From the NCBI GenBank assembly GCA_963829355.1, contig CAWHHZ010000001.1:124001-188000 (forward strand): DNA of 64,000 nucleotides. The letters run 5' to 3'. Below are positions 37,095 through 45,944 of the stretch, in pieces. The stretch is from CAWHHZ01 sp963829355 (GTDB lineage: Bacteria; Acidobacteriota; Thermoanaerobaculia; Gp7-AA8; JAHWKK01). Within the stretch, counting starts at the first letter, position 1; every line of letters begins with the position of its first letter. A program made the translations under genes and the position numbers. The notes beneath the pieces are model-generated. The model did not search any database and was not told where the DNA came from. It was given only the letters and a program-made list of their open reading frames with translations.

Positions 37095-37478
37095 CTACTT
37101 CTTGCCCGGTTTCTTCTTGCCGGCGATCTGACTCTTCCGCGGCCCCTTACGGGTGCGCGCATTCGTATGCGTGCGCTGTCCCCGGACGGGCAGATTCCGG
37201 CGATGCCGGATCCCGCGGTAGCAGTTGATCTCCATCAGACGCTTGATGTCGAGGCCAACGTCGCGGCGAAGATCTCCTTCGACCTTCCCCTCATCCTGAA
37301 TGATCGTCCGGATCTTCCGGACGTCATCTTCCGTCAGATCCTTGACCTTCGTATTCGGATCGACCTGCGCCTGACCGAGAACCTTGTTCGAGCGCGTCCG
37401 ACCAATTCCGAAGATGTAGGTCAGGCCGATCTCGACCCGCTTGTTCAGCGGCAAATCCACACCTGCGATTCGTGCCAC
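37095..37478 (-). CDS. rpsM: Small subunit protein uS13
   Basis: 127 residues starting MARIAGVDLPLNKRVEIGLT, with the helix-hairpin-helix IFGIGRTRSNKVLGQAQVD and the tail RGIRHRRNLPVRGQRTHTNA. uS13 contacts the P-site tRNA and the 50S bridge. It comes 43 bases after rpmJ. Confidence 0.98.
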   Translation of the reverse strand: MARIAGVDLPLNKRVEIGLTYIFGIGRTRSNKVLGQAQVDPNTKVKDLTEDDVRKIRTIIQDEGKVEGDLRRDVGLDIKRLMEINCYRGIRHRRNLPVRGQRTHTNARTRKGPRKSQIAGKKKPGKK

Positions 37479-37520
37479 GTTGCCTCCAGACTCCAGGAGC
37501 GGACCATCCGCTCCAATTTC

Positions 37521-37634
37521 TTATCCCTGCCGCTGCTTGTGCTTCGGATTCTCACAGATGATCCGAATCACACCATGACGGCGGATGACTTTGCACTTTG
37601 CACAAATTTTCTTGACCGAAGCTCTTACTTTCAT
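37521..37634 (-). CDS. rpmJ: Large subunit protein bL36
   Basis: A 37-residue protein read directly from the sequence: it starts MKVRASVKKICAKCKVIRR, continues HGVIRIICENPKHKQRQG, and stops at 37521-37523. The four zinc ligands (Cys, Cys, Cys, His) are present, so this is the C+ form. Its place between infA and rpsM is the standard one. Confidence 0.97.
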   Translation of the reverse strand: MKVRASVKKICAKCKVIRRHGVIRIICENPKHKQRQG

Positions 37635-37656
37635 GACTCTCGTCCCCACTCCAGGA

Positions 37657-37878
37657 TCACTTGTAGCGATAAATGATGCGACCTCTCGTCAGGTCGTACG
37701 GTGAGAGCTCGACGAGGACCCGATCTCCCGGCAGAATCCGGATGAAGTACTTCCTCATCTTTCCGGATATGTGCGCCAGAACCTCGTGTTTGTTCTCATC
37801 CAGCTCGACCTTGAACATCGCATTCGGCAGGGTCTCGAGGACCGTTGCCATGACTTGTATCGCTTCTTCCTTCACCAT
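37657..37878 (-). CDS. infA: Translation initiation factor IF-1
   Basis: 73 residues with the OB-fold pattern ATVLETLPNAMFKVELDENK, VLAHISGKMRKYFIRILPGD and VELSPYDLTRGRIIYRYK. IF-1 blocks the A site during initiation. It follows map by 35 bases. Confidence 0.97.
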   Translation of the reverse strand: MVKEEAIQVMATVLETLPNAMFKVELDENKHEVLAHISGKMRKYFIRILPGDRVLVELSPYDLTRGRIIYRYK

Positions 37879-37913
37879 ATGAGATTGTCAACCTTTGATC
37901 GGGCTCATCCCGG

Positions 37914-38735
37914 TCAGAGCTCGCCCCGACCAAGAACTACCGGACCATTCGACGTCACCGCAATGGAGTGCTCGAAATGCGCCGCGAGTGCGCCGTCGAG
38001 CGTTCGTGCCGTCCATCCGTCAGCATCTGTACGGACGTCATGGACGATTCCATTGTGAGATCGCGCGATCTGTTTTCTGAGCTTCGGACCGATCTCACAG
38101 AGCATCGGTTCCACCGCCAGTACCATACCTTCCTTGAGCTCGAGGCCCCGTCCCCTGGTCCCGTAGTTGTAGACCTGAGGCTCTTCATGCATCTTCCGGC
38201 CGATCCCATGCCCCACGAACGTGCGAATCACGTGAAATCCATTCGTCTCGGCATGTTCCTGAACCGCCGCTCCAATATCTCCCAGCCGCTTGCCGGGCTG
38301 CATCTCCTCGATCGCGAGATCGAGACACTCCCGAGTGACCGTCAGCAGCTTGTCCGCTGCCGGTGAGACCTTGCCGACCGGGAGTGTCACGGCGCCATCA
38401 CCGACGAACCCGTCGAGAATGGACCCGAAGTCCAGACCGACGATGCTGCCTTCCTTCAGTTTCTCTTTGTTCGGAATGCCGTGAACGATCACATCGTCCA
38501 CCGAGGAGCAGACGACCGCCGGATAGGCGGGCATCCGCATCGGCGCGTATCCCTTGAACGGAGATTTCGCACCGCGCTTCGTCAGCTCCTCTTCGGCGAC
38601 CGCGTCCAGCTCGAGCGTCGTCACGCCCGGCTCCACCATCCCCCGGAGAATCTCCAGAGTCTCGAGCACGACCTGATTGGCCCTTTCCATCAGCGCGAGC
38701 TCGTCGCGCGTCTTGAGAATCGGACCACTCATCAA
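37914..38735 (-). CDS. map: Methionine aminopeptidase, type I
   Basis: 273 residues. It removes the initiator Met after deformylation. Metal ligands are seen in VGLDFGSILDGFVGDGAVTL (Asp, Asp), FVGHGIGRKMHEEPQV (His), EGMVLAVEPML (Glu) and near the C-terminus the ARTLDGALAAHFEHSIAVTS block (Glu). Two adjacent ATG codons overlap the adk stop, so the two genes are coupled. Confidence 0.98.
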   Translation of the reverse strand: MMSGPILKTRDELALMERANQVVLETLEILRGMVEPGVTTLELDAVAEEELTKRGAKSPFKGYAPMRMPAYPAVVCSSVDDVIVHGIPNKEKLKEGSIVGLDFGSILDGFVGDGAVTLPVGKVSPAADKLLTVTRECLDLAIEEMQPGKRLGDIGAAVQEHAETNGFHVIRTFVGHGIGRKMHEEPQVYNYGTRGRGLELKEGMVLAVEPMLCEIGPKLRKQIARSHNGIVHDVRTDADGWTARTLDGALAAHFEHSIAVTSNGPVVLGRGEL

Positions 38736-39400
38736 GCCAGTTGTTTCCGCACTTCTTCAAAGATCGAATCGATGCTGCCGAGACCATCGATCTCGTGCAG
38801 CACACCTTTTCCACGATAGAACTCGATCACCGGCAAGGTCTGCCGGTGATACTCCTCGAGTCGCGTCCTGACCGCTCCGACTTCCTGGTCATCAGCGCGC
38901 GACACGAGCACGGCCCCACAACGATCGCAGACCCCTTCCTCTCTGGGAGGAGAGTTCTTCCGGTGGTAAATCGCCTTGCATTTCGGGCAGGAGAGCCGCT
39001 CGGATACGCGACCCACGATTACTTCATCGGGGACCGAAAGATAGAAAACGTGAAGAGGTGCTTCGTCATTCCCCTCGAACAGACTGTCAAATTCGCGGGC
39101 CTGGTCGAGGGTCCGGGGATAGCCATCGAGAATGAATCCATTCTCGACGTCCTCCTGTCGCAGACGCTCTGCGACGATTCCGTTCATCATCTCGTCCGGA
39201 ATCAGGCCGCCGCTCTTCATGATCGGCTCCGCCTCGCGACCGAGCTCCGTTCCGCGGCGAACCGCGTCCCGCAGCATGTCGCCCGTGGAGATGTGGGGAA
39301 TCGAGAACTCCCGCTGCAGACGTTCTGCCTGCGTTCCCTTGCCACTCCCGGGTGCTCCGAAGAGCACGATGCGCCTCGCCGCTTCAGCCACGGCGCCCAC
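38732..39400 (-). CDS. adk: Adenylate kinase
   Basis: 222 residues. It interconverts AMP + ATP and 2 ADP. The P-loop is FGAPGSGKGTQAERL, the AMP site HISTGDMLRDAVRRGTELG, then GFILDGYPRTLDQA. The lid is the long zinc-binding kind with four cysteines: CPKC followed by CDRC. The start overlaps the secY end by 17 bases. Confidence 0.98.
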   Translation of the reverse strand: MGAVAEAARRIVLFGAPGSGKGTQAERLQREFSIPHISTGDMLRDAVRRGTELGREAEPIMKSGGLIPDEMMNGIVAERLRQEDVENGFILDGYPRTLDQAREFDSLFEGNDEAPLHVFYLSVPDEVIVGRVSERLSCPKCKAIYHRKNSPPREEGVCDRCGAVLVSRADDQEVGAVRTRLEEYHRQTLPVIEFYRGKGVLHEIDGLGSIDSIFEEVRKQLA

Positions 39401-40790
39401 GCATCCGTCCCCGCTTCATGAATCCGTCGTAATGACGCATGACGAGCTGCGACTCGACCTGCTGAATCGTGTCCATCGCGACACCGACGATGATCAGCAG
39501 CGAGGTTCCACCAAAATAGAAAGTCACTCCGAGGCCCTCGGTAACGAACACCGGAAGCGCACGATCGAGCGCCGCACCGATTCCGGGAAGCTGCGCCACG
39601 TTGATACCCGTGATCAGGAAGTCCGGAACGATACAGACGGCGGAAAGGTAGAGCGCTCCGACGAAGGTGATGCGCGTCAGCACGCGGTCAATGTAGTCGG
39701 CGGTCTTCTTTCCAGGCCGGATACCCGGAATGTAGCCGCCGTACTTCCTCATGTTGTCCGCCGTATCGACCGGATTGAAGATGATCGACGTGTAGAAGAA
39801 TGTGAAGAAAACAATCGTGGCAACGTACATCAGGTAGTAGAGCGGCTGACCATGGCCGATCTGGTCAGCGATCGACTGTGCCCACGGGGCCTGGATCATC
39901 TGCGCAACCGTCGCCGGAAGGACGAGGATCGACGATGCGAAGATGACCGGAATGACGCCGGCGCTGTTGACGCGCAGCGGCAGATATGTGTTTGAGCCAC
40001 CGTAGACTTTGCGACCGACGACCCTCTTCGCATACTGCACCGGTATACGGCGCTGCGCCCGTTCCATGAACACCACGAAAGCGGTGACAAGGACCATGAA
40101 GAAGATCAGCAGCAGGATCGTGATCAGCCCGCGCTCTCCCGTCCGCATATCCTGCAGCAGACCGAACGTCGCTGGCGCAATACCAACAACGATTCCCGCG
40201 AAGATGATCAGCGAGATTCCGTTGCCGATCCCACGCTCGGAGATCTGTTCACCAAGCCACATCACGAAGACGGTACCGGTGGTCAGGGTAAGAACGGTGA
40301 GCATCGGGAAACCGAAACCCCACAGCCAGTCCTGAATCTGAGCAGGCACCAGTGGTGCGCCGCCCGGAGCTGCCTGGCTCTTGAGCCACACTGCCACACC
40401 GAATGACTGGATGACCGAGAGCACGATCGTCCCGTACCTGGTGTATTGATTGATCTTGCGCCGCCCGAGCTCTCCCTCTTTGCTCAGCTTCTCGAGGTAC
40501 GGCCAGACGACCGTGAGAAGCTGCAGGATGATCGACGCCGAGATATACGGCATGATTCCCAGCGCAAATACCGAGAGACGACTCAGCGCGCCACCCGAGA
40601 ACAAGTTGACGAATCCGAGAACACCCGATTGCAGAGAGGTGAAAAACTCCGAGAGTGCTACCGGATCGACTCCCGGGGTCGGGATGTAGGATCCGAGGCG
40701 ATAGACCGCGAGCATCGCGAGGGTAAAGATGATCCTCTTGCGCAGATCGGCAACCGCCCAGATGTTTCGAACCGTGTCGATGAAGTTCAC
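39384..40790 (-). CDS. secY: Preprotein translocase subunit SecY
   Basis: 468 residues with ten membrane segments. The first segment follows RKRIIFTLAMLAVYRLGSYI; also seen are LFSGGALSRLSVFALGIMPY (plug and gate region), WLGEQISERGIGNGISLIIF and FFTFFYTSIIFNPVDTADNM. It forms the export channel with SecE and SecG, which are encoded elsewhere. The start overlaps the rplO stop (ATGA). Confidence 0.98.
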   Translation of the reverse strand: MNFIDTVRNIWAVADLRKRIIFTLAMLAVYRLGSYIPTPGVDPVALSEFFTSLQSGVLGFVNLFSGGALSRLSVFALGIMPYISASIILQLLTVVWPYLEKLSKEGELGRRKINQYTRYGTIVLSVIQSFGVAVWLKSQAAPGGAPLVPAQIQDWLWGFGFPMLTVLTLTTGTVFVMWLGEQISERGIGNGISLIIFAGIVVGIAPATFGLLQDMRTGERGLITILLLIFFMVLVTAFVVFMERAQRRIPVQYAKRVVGRKVYGGSNTYLPLRVNSAGVIPVIFASSILVLPATVAQMIQAPWAQSIADQIGHGQPLYYLMYVATIVFFTFFYTSIIFNPVDTADNMRKYGGYIPGIRPGKKTADYIDRVLTRITFVGALYLSAVCIVPDFLITGINVAQLPGIGAALDRALPVFVTEGLGVTFYFGGTSLLIIVGVAMDTIQQVESQLVMRHYDGFMKRGRMRGRRG

Positions 40791-41233
40791 TTCGACTCCT
40801 GCCAGCTCCCACCGGCTGCTTCGATCTTTGTCCGGGCCGACTCCGAGAACTTGTCGGCGTTGACGGTCAGCTTCTTGGTGAGCTCTCCATCGCCGAGGAC
40901 CTTGATCTTCTTCGAGCGACCATTGATCAGGCCCTTCTCGCGAAGAGCCGCCTCATCGATGACTGCTCCGGCGTCAAAACGATCCTCGAGGTCCGAGACG
41001 TTCACGACGTGGAACTCCTGCTTGAAGATGTTGGTGAATCCGCGCTTCGGCACGCGGCGGTGGAGCGGCATCTGGCCGCCCTCGAACCCGAATTTACGAG
41101 AGTAGCCACTGCGGCTCTTCTGGCCCTTTTCACCGCGGCCAGACGTCTTGCCGAGACCCGATCCCGGGCCACGGCCAACCCGCTTCTTCGAATGGCGAGC
41201 ACCTTTGTTCGGTTTTAGATTACTGAGATCCAT
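40787..41233 (-). CDS. rplO: Large subunit protein uL15
   Basis: 148 residues with the Gly-rich rRNA-binding N-terminus (RVGRGPGSGLGKTSGRGEKG, then FEGGQMPLHRRVPKRGF) and a C-terminal domain with VLGDGELTKKLTVNADKFS. It is coupled to secY through ATGA. Confidence 0.98.
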   Translation of the reverse strand: MDLSNLKPNKGARHSKKRVGRGPGSGLGKTSGRGEKGQKSRSGYSRKFGFEGGQMPLHRRVPKRGFTNIFKQEFHVVNVSDLEDRFDAGAVIDEAALREKGLINGRSKKIKVLGDGELTKKLTVNADKFSESARTKIEAAGGSWQESK

Positions 41234-41277
41234 CGATCTGCTCCGTTACTTCCAGCCGGCCCGGAGGCCCGCAGTCT

Positions 41278-41472
41278 TTAGTCGACCACCTCGACGAGAT
41301 ACGCGATCTTGGCGATCATGCCTCTCGTCTCCGGCGTGTCCTCACGCTCGACGACCTGATGCATCCGTCGCAGCCCGAGAGCCTTGAGGGTCTCGCGAGT
41401 CGCGGCCGTCGTTCCAATCCCGCTGCGGACCTGCCGCACACGGATCTTGTTGTCGTTCGACTTTGCCATCAC
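41278..41472 (-). CDS. rpmD: Large subunit protein uL30
   Basis: 64 residues: KIRVRQVRSGIGTTAATRET, LKALGLRRMHQVVEREDTPE and the end IAYLVEVVD. It overlaps the rpsE stop by four bases (ATGA) and lies 44 bases before rplO. Confidence 0.97.
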   Translation of the reverse strand: MMAKSNDNKIRVRQVRSGIGTTAATRETLKALGLRRMHQVVEREDTPETRGMIAKIAYLVEVVD

Positions 41473-42077
41473 TCAGTCTCCGTCGCTTCTTCCTCGTCGG
41501 TGGCCTGATCGTCTGCCACGTCCGACTCCTCGGCGTCAGCCGCCGCTTCTCTCGCCTCAACCTCTTCGATCGGGTCGAGTCCGCGAAGAGCGCGGTAGTC
41601 ATTCTCGGTCTTCAACTGCTTGAGCGCCTCGAACGTGGCCTTCACGACGTTGTGCGGGTTGGCGGTTCCGAGCGACTTGGTGAGAATGTCCTGGATGCCC
41701 GCAGACTCGAGAATCGCGCGAACCGGTCCACCGGCGATGACTCCGGTACCCTCGGAGGCCGGCTTGAGCAGGACCTTTCCGGCACCGAAGATCCCCATCG
41801 TGCTGTGGGGAATGGTTGTTCCCTTCGTCGCGACCGGAATCATGTTCTTCTTCGCGATCTCGATACCCTTCTTGATCGCCGATGGTACTTCCTTCGCCTT
41901 GCCGGAGCCGAAGCCTACCCGGCCTTCACCATCGCCGACGACGACGAGTGCGCTGAAGCTGAAGTTCTTACCACCTTTGACGACCTTCGTCACACGATTG
42001 ATGTGGACGACCTTGTCAATGAAGCCGCTATCGGCCTGATCACGGCGGCTGCGTCGCATTGGTCCCTGTCGATGCAC
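41469..42077 (-). CDS. rpsE: Small subunit protein uS5 with acidic C-terminal tail
   Basis: 202 residues. The conserved core has VVHINRVTKVVKGGKNFSFS, VVGDGEGRVGFGSGKAKEVP and GIFGAGKVLLKPASEGTGVI. After the usual end (near RGLDPIEEVE) an acidic tail of about 30 residues rich in Asp, Glu and Ala follows. uS5 helps decoding fidelity and the mRNA entry helicase site. Coupled to rpmD. Confidence 0.97.
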   Translation of the reverse strand: MHRQGPMRRSRRDQADSGFIDKVVHINRVTKVVKGGKNFSFSALVVVGDGEGRVGFGSGKAKEVPSAIKKGIEIAKKNMIPVATKGTTIPHSTMGIFGAGKVLLKPASEGTGVIAGGPVRAILESAGIQDILTKSLGTANPHNVVKATFEALKQLKTENDYRALRGLDPIEEVEAREAAADAEESDVADDQATDEEEATETE

Positions 42078-42106
42078 TTATGTTCCTCCGATTCCTCGAG
42101 CGCGTC

Positions 42107-42466
42107 TCAGAACTTGAGACCCTGCTCCCTGACTGCGTCGGCAAGAGCCTTCACACGTCCGTGATAGCGATAGCCGCCGCGATCGAACACGGCGGTCTCG
42201 ATTCCCTGATCTTTCATCCGGCGGCCCAGAAGCGCCCCGACCGCCTTCGCGGTGGCGACGTTTCCGCCTTTTGCCTCGACATCACTGTCGAGCGAGGACG
42301 CCGCAGCGACGGTCATGCCGCGCGAGTCATCGATCGCCTGCACATAGATGTGCTTGAGGCTCTTGAAAATTGCCACGCGCGGCCGCTCCGCGGTACCCGT
42401 GACCTTGTGCCGCACCCTGGTGTGGATCCGGCCTCGTCTCTGCTGTCGTTCTCTGGCTTGATTCAT
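42107..42466 (-). CDS. rplR: Large subunit protein uL18
   Basis: 119 residues, beginning with an Arg-rich N-terminus then GTAERPRVAIFKSLKHIYVQ, AIDDSRGMTVAAASS and the end FDRGGYRYHGRVKALADAVR. It binds 5S rRNA with uL5. It lies between rplF and rpsE. Confidence 0.97.
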   Translation of the reverse strand: MNQARERQQRRGRIHTRVRHKVTGTAERPRVAIFKSLKHIYVQAIDDSRGMTVAAASSLDSDVEAKGGNVATAKAVGALLGRRMKDQGIETAVFDRGGYRYHGRVKALADAVREQGLKF

Positions 42467-42505
42467 GACATACCCTTCGAATCTTCCGATCGCACGGAAG
42501 CTCGA

Positions 42506-43045
42506 CTACTTACCAGCAGCCTTTCCTGCCTTGCGTCGAATCGTTTCGTCGCTGTACTTGATGCCCTTGCCCTTGTACGGGTCCGGCTTCCGGAGCGAAC
42601 GGATCTCGGCCGAAACCTGCCCGACCTTCTGCTTGTCGATTCCGGAGACGACCACGTGCCCACCCTTGTCGATCTCGATGGTGATCCCCTCGGGAATCGC
42701 GAAGTTGATCGGGTGGGAGTAGCCGAGCTGGAAGACGACTTCCTGACCCTTGACCTCCGCACGATAGCCGACACCGATGATGTCGAGCTCGCGCTTGAAG
42801 CCCTCCGAGACACCGCGGACACTGTTGGCGAGAAGGGCGCGACTGAGGCCGTGGAAGGCTCTCGTTCTGCGCTCCTCGTCCTTCCGCTCGAGGCGGACGA
42901 CGTTGTCCTCGACCTTCATCGAGATGCCCGGGGCAAGAGGAGTCTCCAGACTTCCCTTCGGTCCCTTGACCACCGCTCGTTCCCCCTCCTGGCGTACTTC
43001 GACACCCTGGGGCAGAGCGATCTCTTTCTTTCCGACGCGTGACAT
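42506..43045 (-). CDS. rplF: Large subunit protein uL6
   Basis: 179 residues from ATG at 43043-43045; the frame is open upstream across rpsH but without similarity. Starts MSRVGKKEIALPQGVEV, with TRAFHGLSRALLANSVRGVS, VGYRAEVKGQEVVFQLGYSH and the hallmark PDPYKGKGIKYSDETIRRKA. It lies next to the factor-binding site of the 50S. Confidence 0.98.
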   Translation of the reverse strand: MSRVGKKEIALPQGVEVRQEGERAVVKGPKGSLETPLAPGISMKVEDNVVRLERKDEERRTRAFHGLSRALLANSVRGVSEGFKRELDIIGVGYRAEVKGQEVVFQLGYSHPINFAIPEGITIEIDKGGHVVVSGIDKQKVGQVSAEIRSLRKPDPYKGKGIKYSDETIRRKAGKAAGK

Positions 43046-43055
43046 GACTAGCTCC

Positions 43056-43454
43056 TTACCAGACCTGGCAGAGGACCTCGCCTCCAACACCGGTGCGCGA
43101 TGCCTCGGTGCCGGAGAGAACTCCCCGCGAAGTGGAGACGATCGAGACTCCGAGTCCGTCGAGGACCTGCGGGATCTCCGCTTTTCCCCGGTAGACCCGC
43201 CGGCCAGGACGCGAGACTCGCTCGATTCCATGGATGATGGGCTCGCCGTCGTCCGTGTATTTCAACTTGATCTTCAGAACGCCCTGATAGCCTTCCTGGA
43301 TCATTTCGTAATCTGCAATGAAACCTTCCTGCTGAAGGATTCGTGCGATCTCTCTCTTGAGTTTGGACGCAGGCATGTTGATGCTGTCATGTCTGGCACC
43401 CATCCCGTTTCTAATCCGGGACAGCATGTCCGCGATCGGATCTGTCATCGACAT
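43056..43454 (-). CDS. rpsH: Small subunit protein uS8
   Basis: 132 residues: MTDPIADMLSRIRNGMGARH, then ILQQEGFIADYEMIQEG, and the C-terminal VSTSRGVLSGTEASRTGVGG plus GEVLCQVW. In E. coli it represses the spc operon by binding mRNA near rplE; no such mimic was verified here. Confidence 0.97.
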   Translation of the reverse strand: MSMTDPIADMLSRIRNGMGARHDSINMPASKLKREIARILQQEGFIADYEMIQEGYQGVLKIKLKYTDDGEPIIHGIERVSRPGRRVYRGKAEIPQVLDGLGVSIVSTSRGVLSGTEASRTGVGGEVLCQVW

Positions 43455-43488
43455 CTCGGAAGCTCCTCCGCTACCTATCTACTGTTTT

Positions 43489-43674
43489 CTACCAGCTCGC
43501 CTTGATCACGCCCGGGATGTAGCCCTCGAGTGAGAGCTGCCGGAAACAGATCCTGCAGAGCTGAAATTTGCGAAGAAATCCGCGGGGCCGGCCGCACTTG
43601 CGGCAACGGTTGACTTTCCGGCTGGAGAACTTCGGCTTACGCTGAGCCTTGGCGATCATTGACTTTTTGGCCAT
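43489..43674 (-). CDS. rpsN: Small subunit protein uS14, zinc-binding short form
   Basis: 61 residues from ATG at 43672-43674, starting MAKKSMIAKAQRKPKFSSRK. CRKC and CRIC form the zinc ribbon, so this is the C+ type (rpsZ-like). It is 10 bases after rplE. Confidence 0.97.
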   Translation of the reverse strand: MAKKSMIAKAQRKPKFSSRKVNRCRKCGRPRGFLRKFQLCRICFRQLSLEGYIPGVIKASW

Positions 43675-43684
43675 TCGACTTCCC

Positions 43685-44227
43685 TTACTTCGTGAACGGC
43701 ATGCCGATCTCCCGGAGGAGAAAGCGTGCCTGTTCATCATTCTCGGCGGTCGTCACGATCGTTACGTTCAGACCTTTTGATTTATCGACCTTCTGGTAGT
43801 CCACCTCGAGAAAAATCAGGTGGTCCCGAACGCCGAGGGTGTAGTTGCCACGTCCATCAAATGCTTTCTTCGAGACTCCTCTGAAGTCACGGACGCGCGG
43901 AAGCGCGGTCGACAACAGACGATCCAGAAACTCCCACATGCGGTCGCGACGGAGAGTCACCATCGCTCCGATCGGCATCCCCTCACGAAGCTTGAAGGTC
44001 GCAATCGACTTTCTCGCCTTGGTCACGACGGGTTTCTGGCCGGCGATCGCAGTGAGCTCGTCGACGGCTCCGTCGATGATCTTGCTGTTCTGCGTCGCTT
44101 CGCCCAGGCCCATGTTCAGCACGATCTTCTCGATCCGCGGAACGGCCATCGTGTTCTTGATATCGAACTCGCTCTGGAGTTTCGGAGCGACCTCGTCCTG
44201 GTACAACTTCTTGAGTCTCGGTGTCAT
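43685..44227 (-). CDS. rplE: Large subunit protein uL5
   Basis: 180 residues with NTMAVPRIEKIVLNMGLGEA, KARKSIATFKLREGMPIGAM, TLRRDRMWEFLDRLLSTALP and RVRDFRGVSKKAFDGRGNYT. It binds 5S rRNA and the P-site tRNA elbow. Confidence 0.98.
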   Translation of the reverse strand: MTPRLKKLYQDEVAPKLQSEFDIKNTMAVPRIEKIVLNMGLGEATQNSKIIDGAVDELTAIAGQKPVVTKARKSIATFKLREGMPIGAMVTLRRDRMWEFLDRLLSTALPRVRDFRGVSKKAFDGRGNYTLGVRDHLIFLEVDYQKVDKSKGLNVTIVTTAENDEQARFLLREIGMPFTK

Positions 44228-44266
44228 CGAATGCCTCGTTCAGTGTGTGTGCGTCTCACTCGACGC

Positions 44267-44539
44267 TCACTTCTTGTCGCTTTTGCGACTCTTTCCTTCT
44301 CCAGCCGTCCGGTTCAGCACCTTGAGGTTGGAGACGTGGATCAATCCCTCGCGCTCGACGATTCCGCCCTGCACGTTCTTCTGCGGATTCGGACGCGTGT
44401 GCTTCTTCACCATGTTGACGCGCTCGACGATCGCCTTGTCTTCCAGGGGAAACACGCGCAGCACCTTGCCGGTTTTGCCGCGATCCCGCCCGCCGATCAC
44501 GAGCACTTCATCATTCTTCTTCACGTGTGTCTTTGCCAT
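44267..44539 (-). CDS. rplX: Large subunit protein uL24
   Basis: 90 residues with the KOW motif VLVIGGRDRGKTGKVLRVFP followed by NMVKKHTRPNPQKNVQGGIV. An early 50S assembly protein. It lies between rplN and rplE. Confidence 0.97.
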   Translation of the reverse strand: MAKTHVKKNDEVLVIGGRDRGKTGKVLRVFPLEDKAIVERVNMVKKHTRPNPQKNVQGGIVEREGLIHVSNLKVLNRTAGEGKSRKSDKK

Positions 44540-44561
44540 AACCGCCCTCGTCCTTCGCGCG

Positions 44562-44933
44562 TCAGATGACTTCCGGCGCCAGCGAGACGATCTTCATGAA
44601 TCGACGCTCGCGCAGCTCCCGGGCAACCGGGCCGAACACGCGCGTTCCGACCGGCTCATTCGAATCGTTGATCAGCACGGCGGCGTTCTCGTCGAAACGG
44701 ATGTAGCTGCCGTCCTTGCGCCGGGTCTCTTTTCTCGTTCTCACGATCACCGCCCGGACGACCGCGCCCTTCTTGACCGTCCCGTCCGGAGACGCTTCCT
44801 TGACCGAAGCCGTAATGACATCTCCAACCCGGGCATACTGGCCCGCGGTCGATCCGCCACGCATCTTGATGCAGGCGATCTTCCGCGCACCGGTGTTGTC
44901 CGCGACCTGTAGAATGGTTCCCATCTGAATCAT
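44562..44933 (-). CDS. rplN: Large subunit protein uL14
   Basis: 123 residues from ATG at 44931-44933 (an open upstream frame lacks similarity). Starts MIQMGTILQVADNTGARKIA, with VGDVITASVKEASPDGTVKK and IRFDENAAVLINDSNEPVGT, and ends IVSLAPEVI. It forms an intersubunit bridge. Confidence 0.98.
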   Translation of the reverse strand: MIQMGTILQVADNTGARKIACIKMRGGSTAGQYARVGDVITASVKEASPDGTVKKGAVVRAVIVRTRKETRRKDGSYIRFDENAAVLINDSNEPVGTRVFGPVARELRERRFMKIVSLAPEVI

Positions 44934-44961
44934 CGCTAGTTCTCCGTTCTCAGATCCGCAG

Positions 44962-45249
44962 TCAGGATGCCCTGGAAACAATCTCTCGGACGTTCCAGCG
45001 CTTGAGCTTCGACAACGGCCGCGACTCTTCGATGATGACCCGATCGCCGACCTTGCACTCATTGCTCTCATCGTGTGCATGGAACTTCGAGGTCTTCTTG
45101 ATGTACTTGTGGTAGATCGGGTGCATCACCAGGTTCTCGACCGCCACCACGACAGTCTTGTCCATCTTGTCGGACACGACCAGGCCGTTCTTGGTTGCCC
45201 GGCGTCGCGCGGTTTCGTCGGTTTCTTTCGTCATCTGTTTCGTGGCCAT
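44962..45249 (-). CDS. rpsQ: Small subunit protein uS17
   Basis: 95 residues: a charged N-terminal extension of about 20 residues, then VVSDKMDKTVVVAVENLVMH, PIYHKYIKKTSKFHAHDESN and the end RPLSKLKRWNVREIV. A primary 16S rRNA binder. Confidence 0.97.
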   Translation of the reverse strand: MATKQMTKETDETARRRATKNGLVVSDKMDKTVVVAVENLVMHPIYHKYIKKTSKFHAHDESNECKVGDRVIIEESRPLSKLKRWNVREIVSRAS

Positions 45250-45291
45250 CGCTCAGCTACGCCTCGTTCTCTCGTTCTGGTTCCGTTACGA

Positions 45292-45498
45292 TCACGCCTG
45301 GCTCTCGGCCAGCTCGCGTTCCCGCAAAATCGTCTTGATCCGGGCAATCTCTCTGCGTACTTCCTTCATCTTCAGAGGGTTCTCCATCGAACCTGTCTCC
45401 CTCTGGAAGCGAAGCTTGAAAAGCTGCTCGGTCAGCTCGATCTCCCGGTTGTGGAGCTCGAGCTCCGTCTTCTCTCTCATCACCGATGCCTTGCTCAT
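45292..45498 (-). CDS. rpmC: Large subunit protein uL29
   Basis: 68 residues from ATG at 45496-45498, which overlaps the rplP stop (ATGA). Helical hairpin with QLFKLRFQRETGSMENPLKM and the end ARIKTILRERE. It sits at the peptide exit tunnel. Confidence 0.95.
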   Translation of the reverse strand: MSKASVMREKTELELHNREIELTEQLFKLRFQRETGSMENPLKMKEVRREIARIKTILRERELAESQA

Positions 45499-45920
45499 GC
45501 GCCCAACTCCATCTCTTCGCGCGTCACGAAGCGCGTCTTGATCGGCAGCTTGTGAGCGGCGAGCCGGAACGCCTCCTCGGCGACCTCCCGCGTGACACCT
45601 TCCATCTCGTAGAGCATCCGGGCGGGCTTGATCACGACAACCCACTCTTCCGGAGCGCCTTTTCCCTTACCCATACGCGTCTCGAGAGGCTTCTTCGTGA
45701 TCGGCTTGTCCGGGAAAATCCGGATCCAGATCTTTCCACCACGCTTGATGTGACGGGTCATGGCGATACGGGCAGCCTCGATCTGACGTGCCGTTACCCA
45801 GCCGTCCTCGAGCGCCTGCAGTCCGTATTCACCGAACGAGATCACGTTGCCGCGGGTTGCCATGCCGCTGCGGCGTCCTCGATGAACTTTTCTGTACTTG
45901 ACTTTCTTCGGCATCATCAT
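45495..45920 (-). CDS. rplP: Large subunit protein uL16
   Basis: 141 residues with PKKVKYRKVHRGRRSGMATR, RQIEAARIAMTRHIKRGGKI, WIRIFPDKPITKKPLETRMG and GKGKGAPEEWVVVIKPARML. Three ATGs are close together; GGAG stands eight bases before the first. It helps position the A-site tRNA. Confidence 0.98.
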   Translation of the reverse strand: MMMPKKVKYRKVHRGRRSGMATRGNVISFGEYGLQALEDGWVTARQIEAARIAMTRHIKRGGKIWIRIFPDKPITKKPLETRMGKGKGAPEEWVVVIKPARMLYEMEGVTREVAEEAFRLAAHKLPIKTRFVTREEMELGA

Positions 45921-45944
45921 GATGCACTCTCCTGTGGTGGCGTG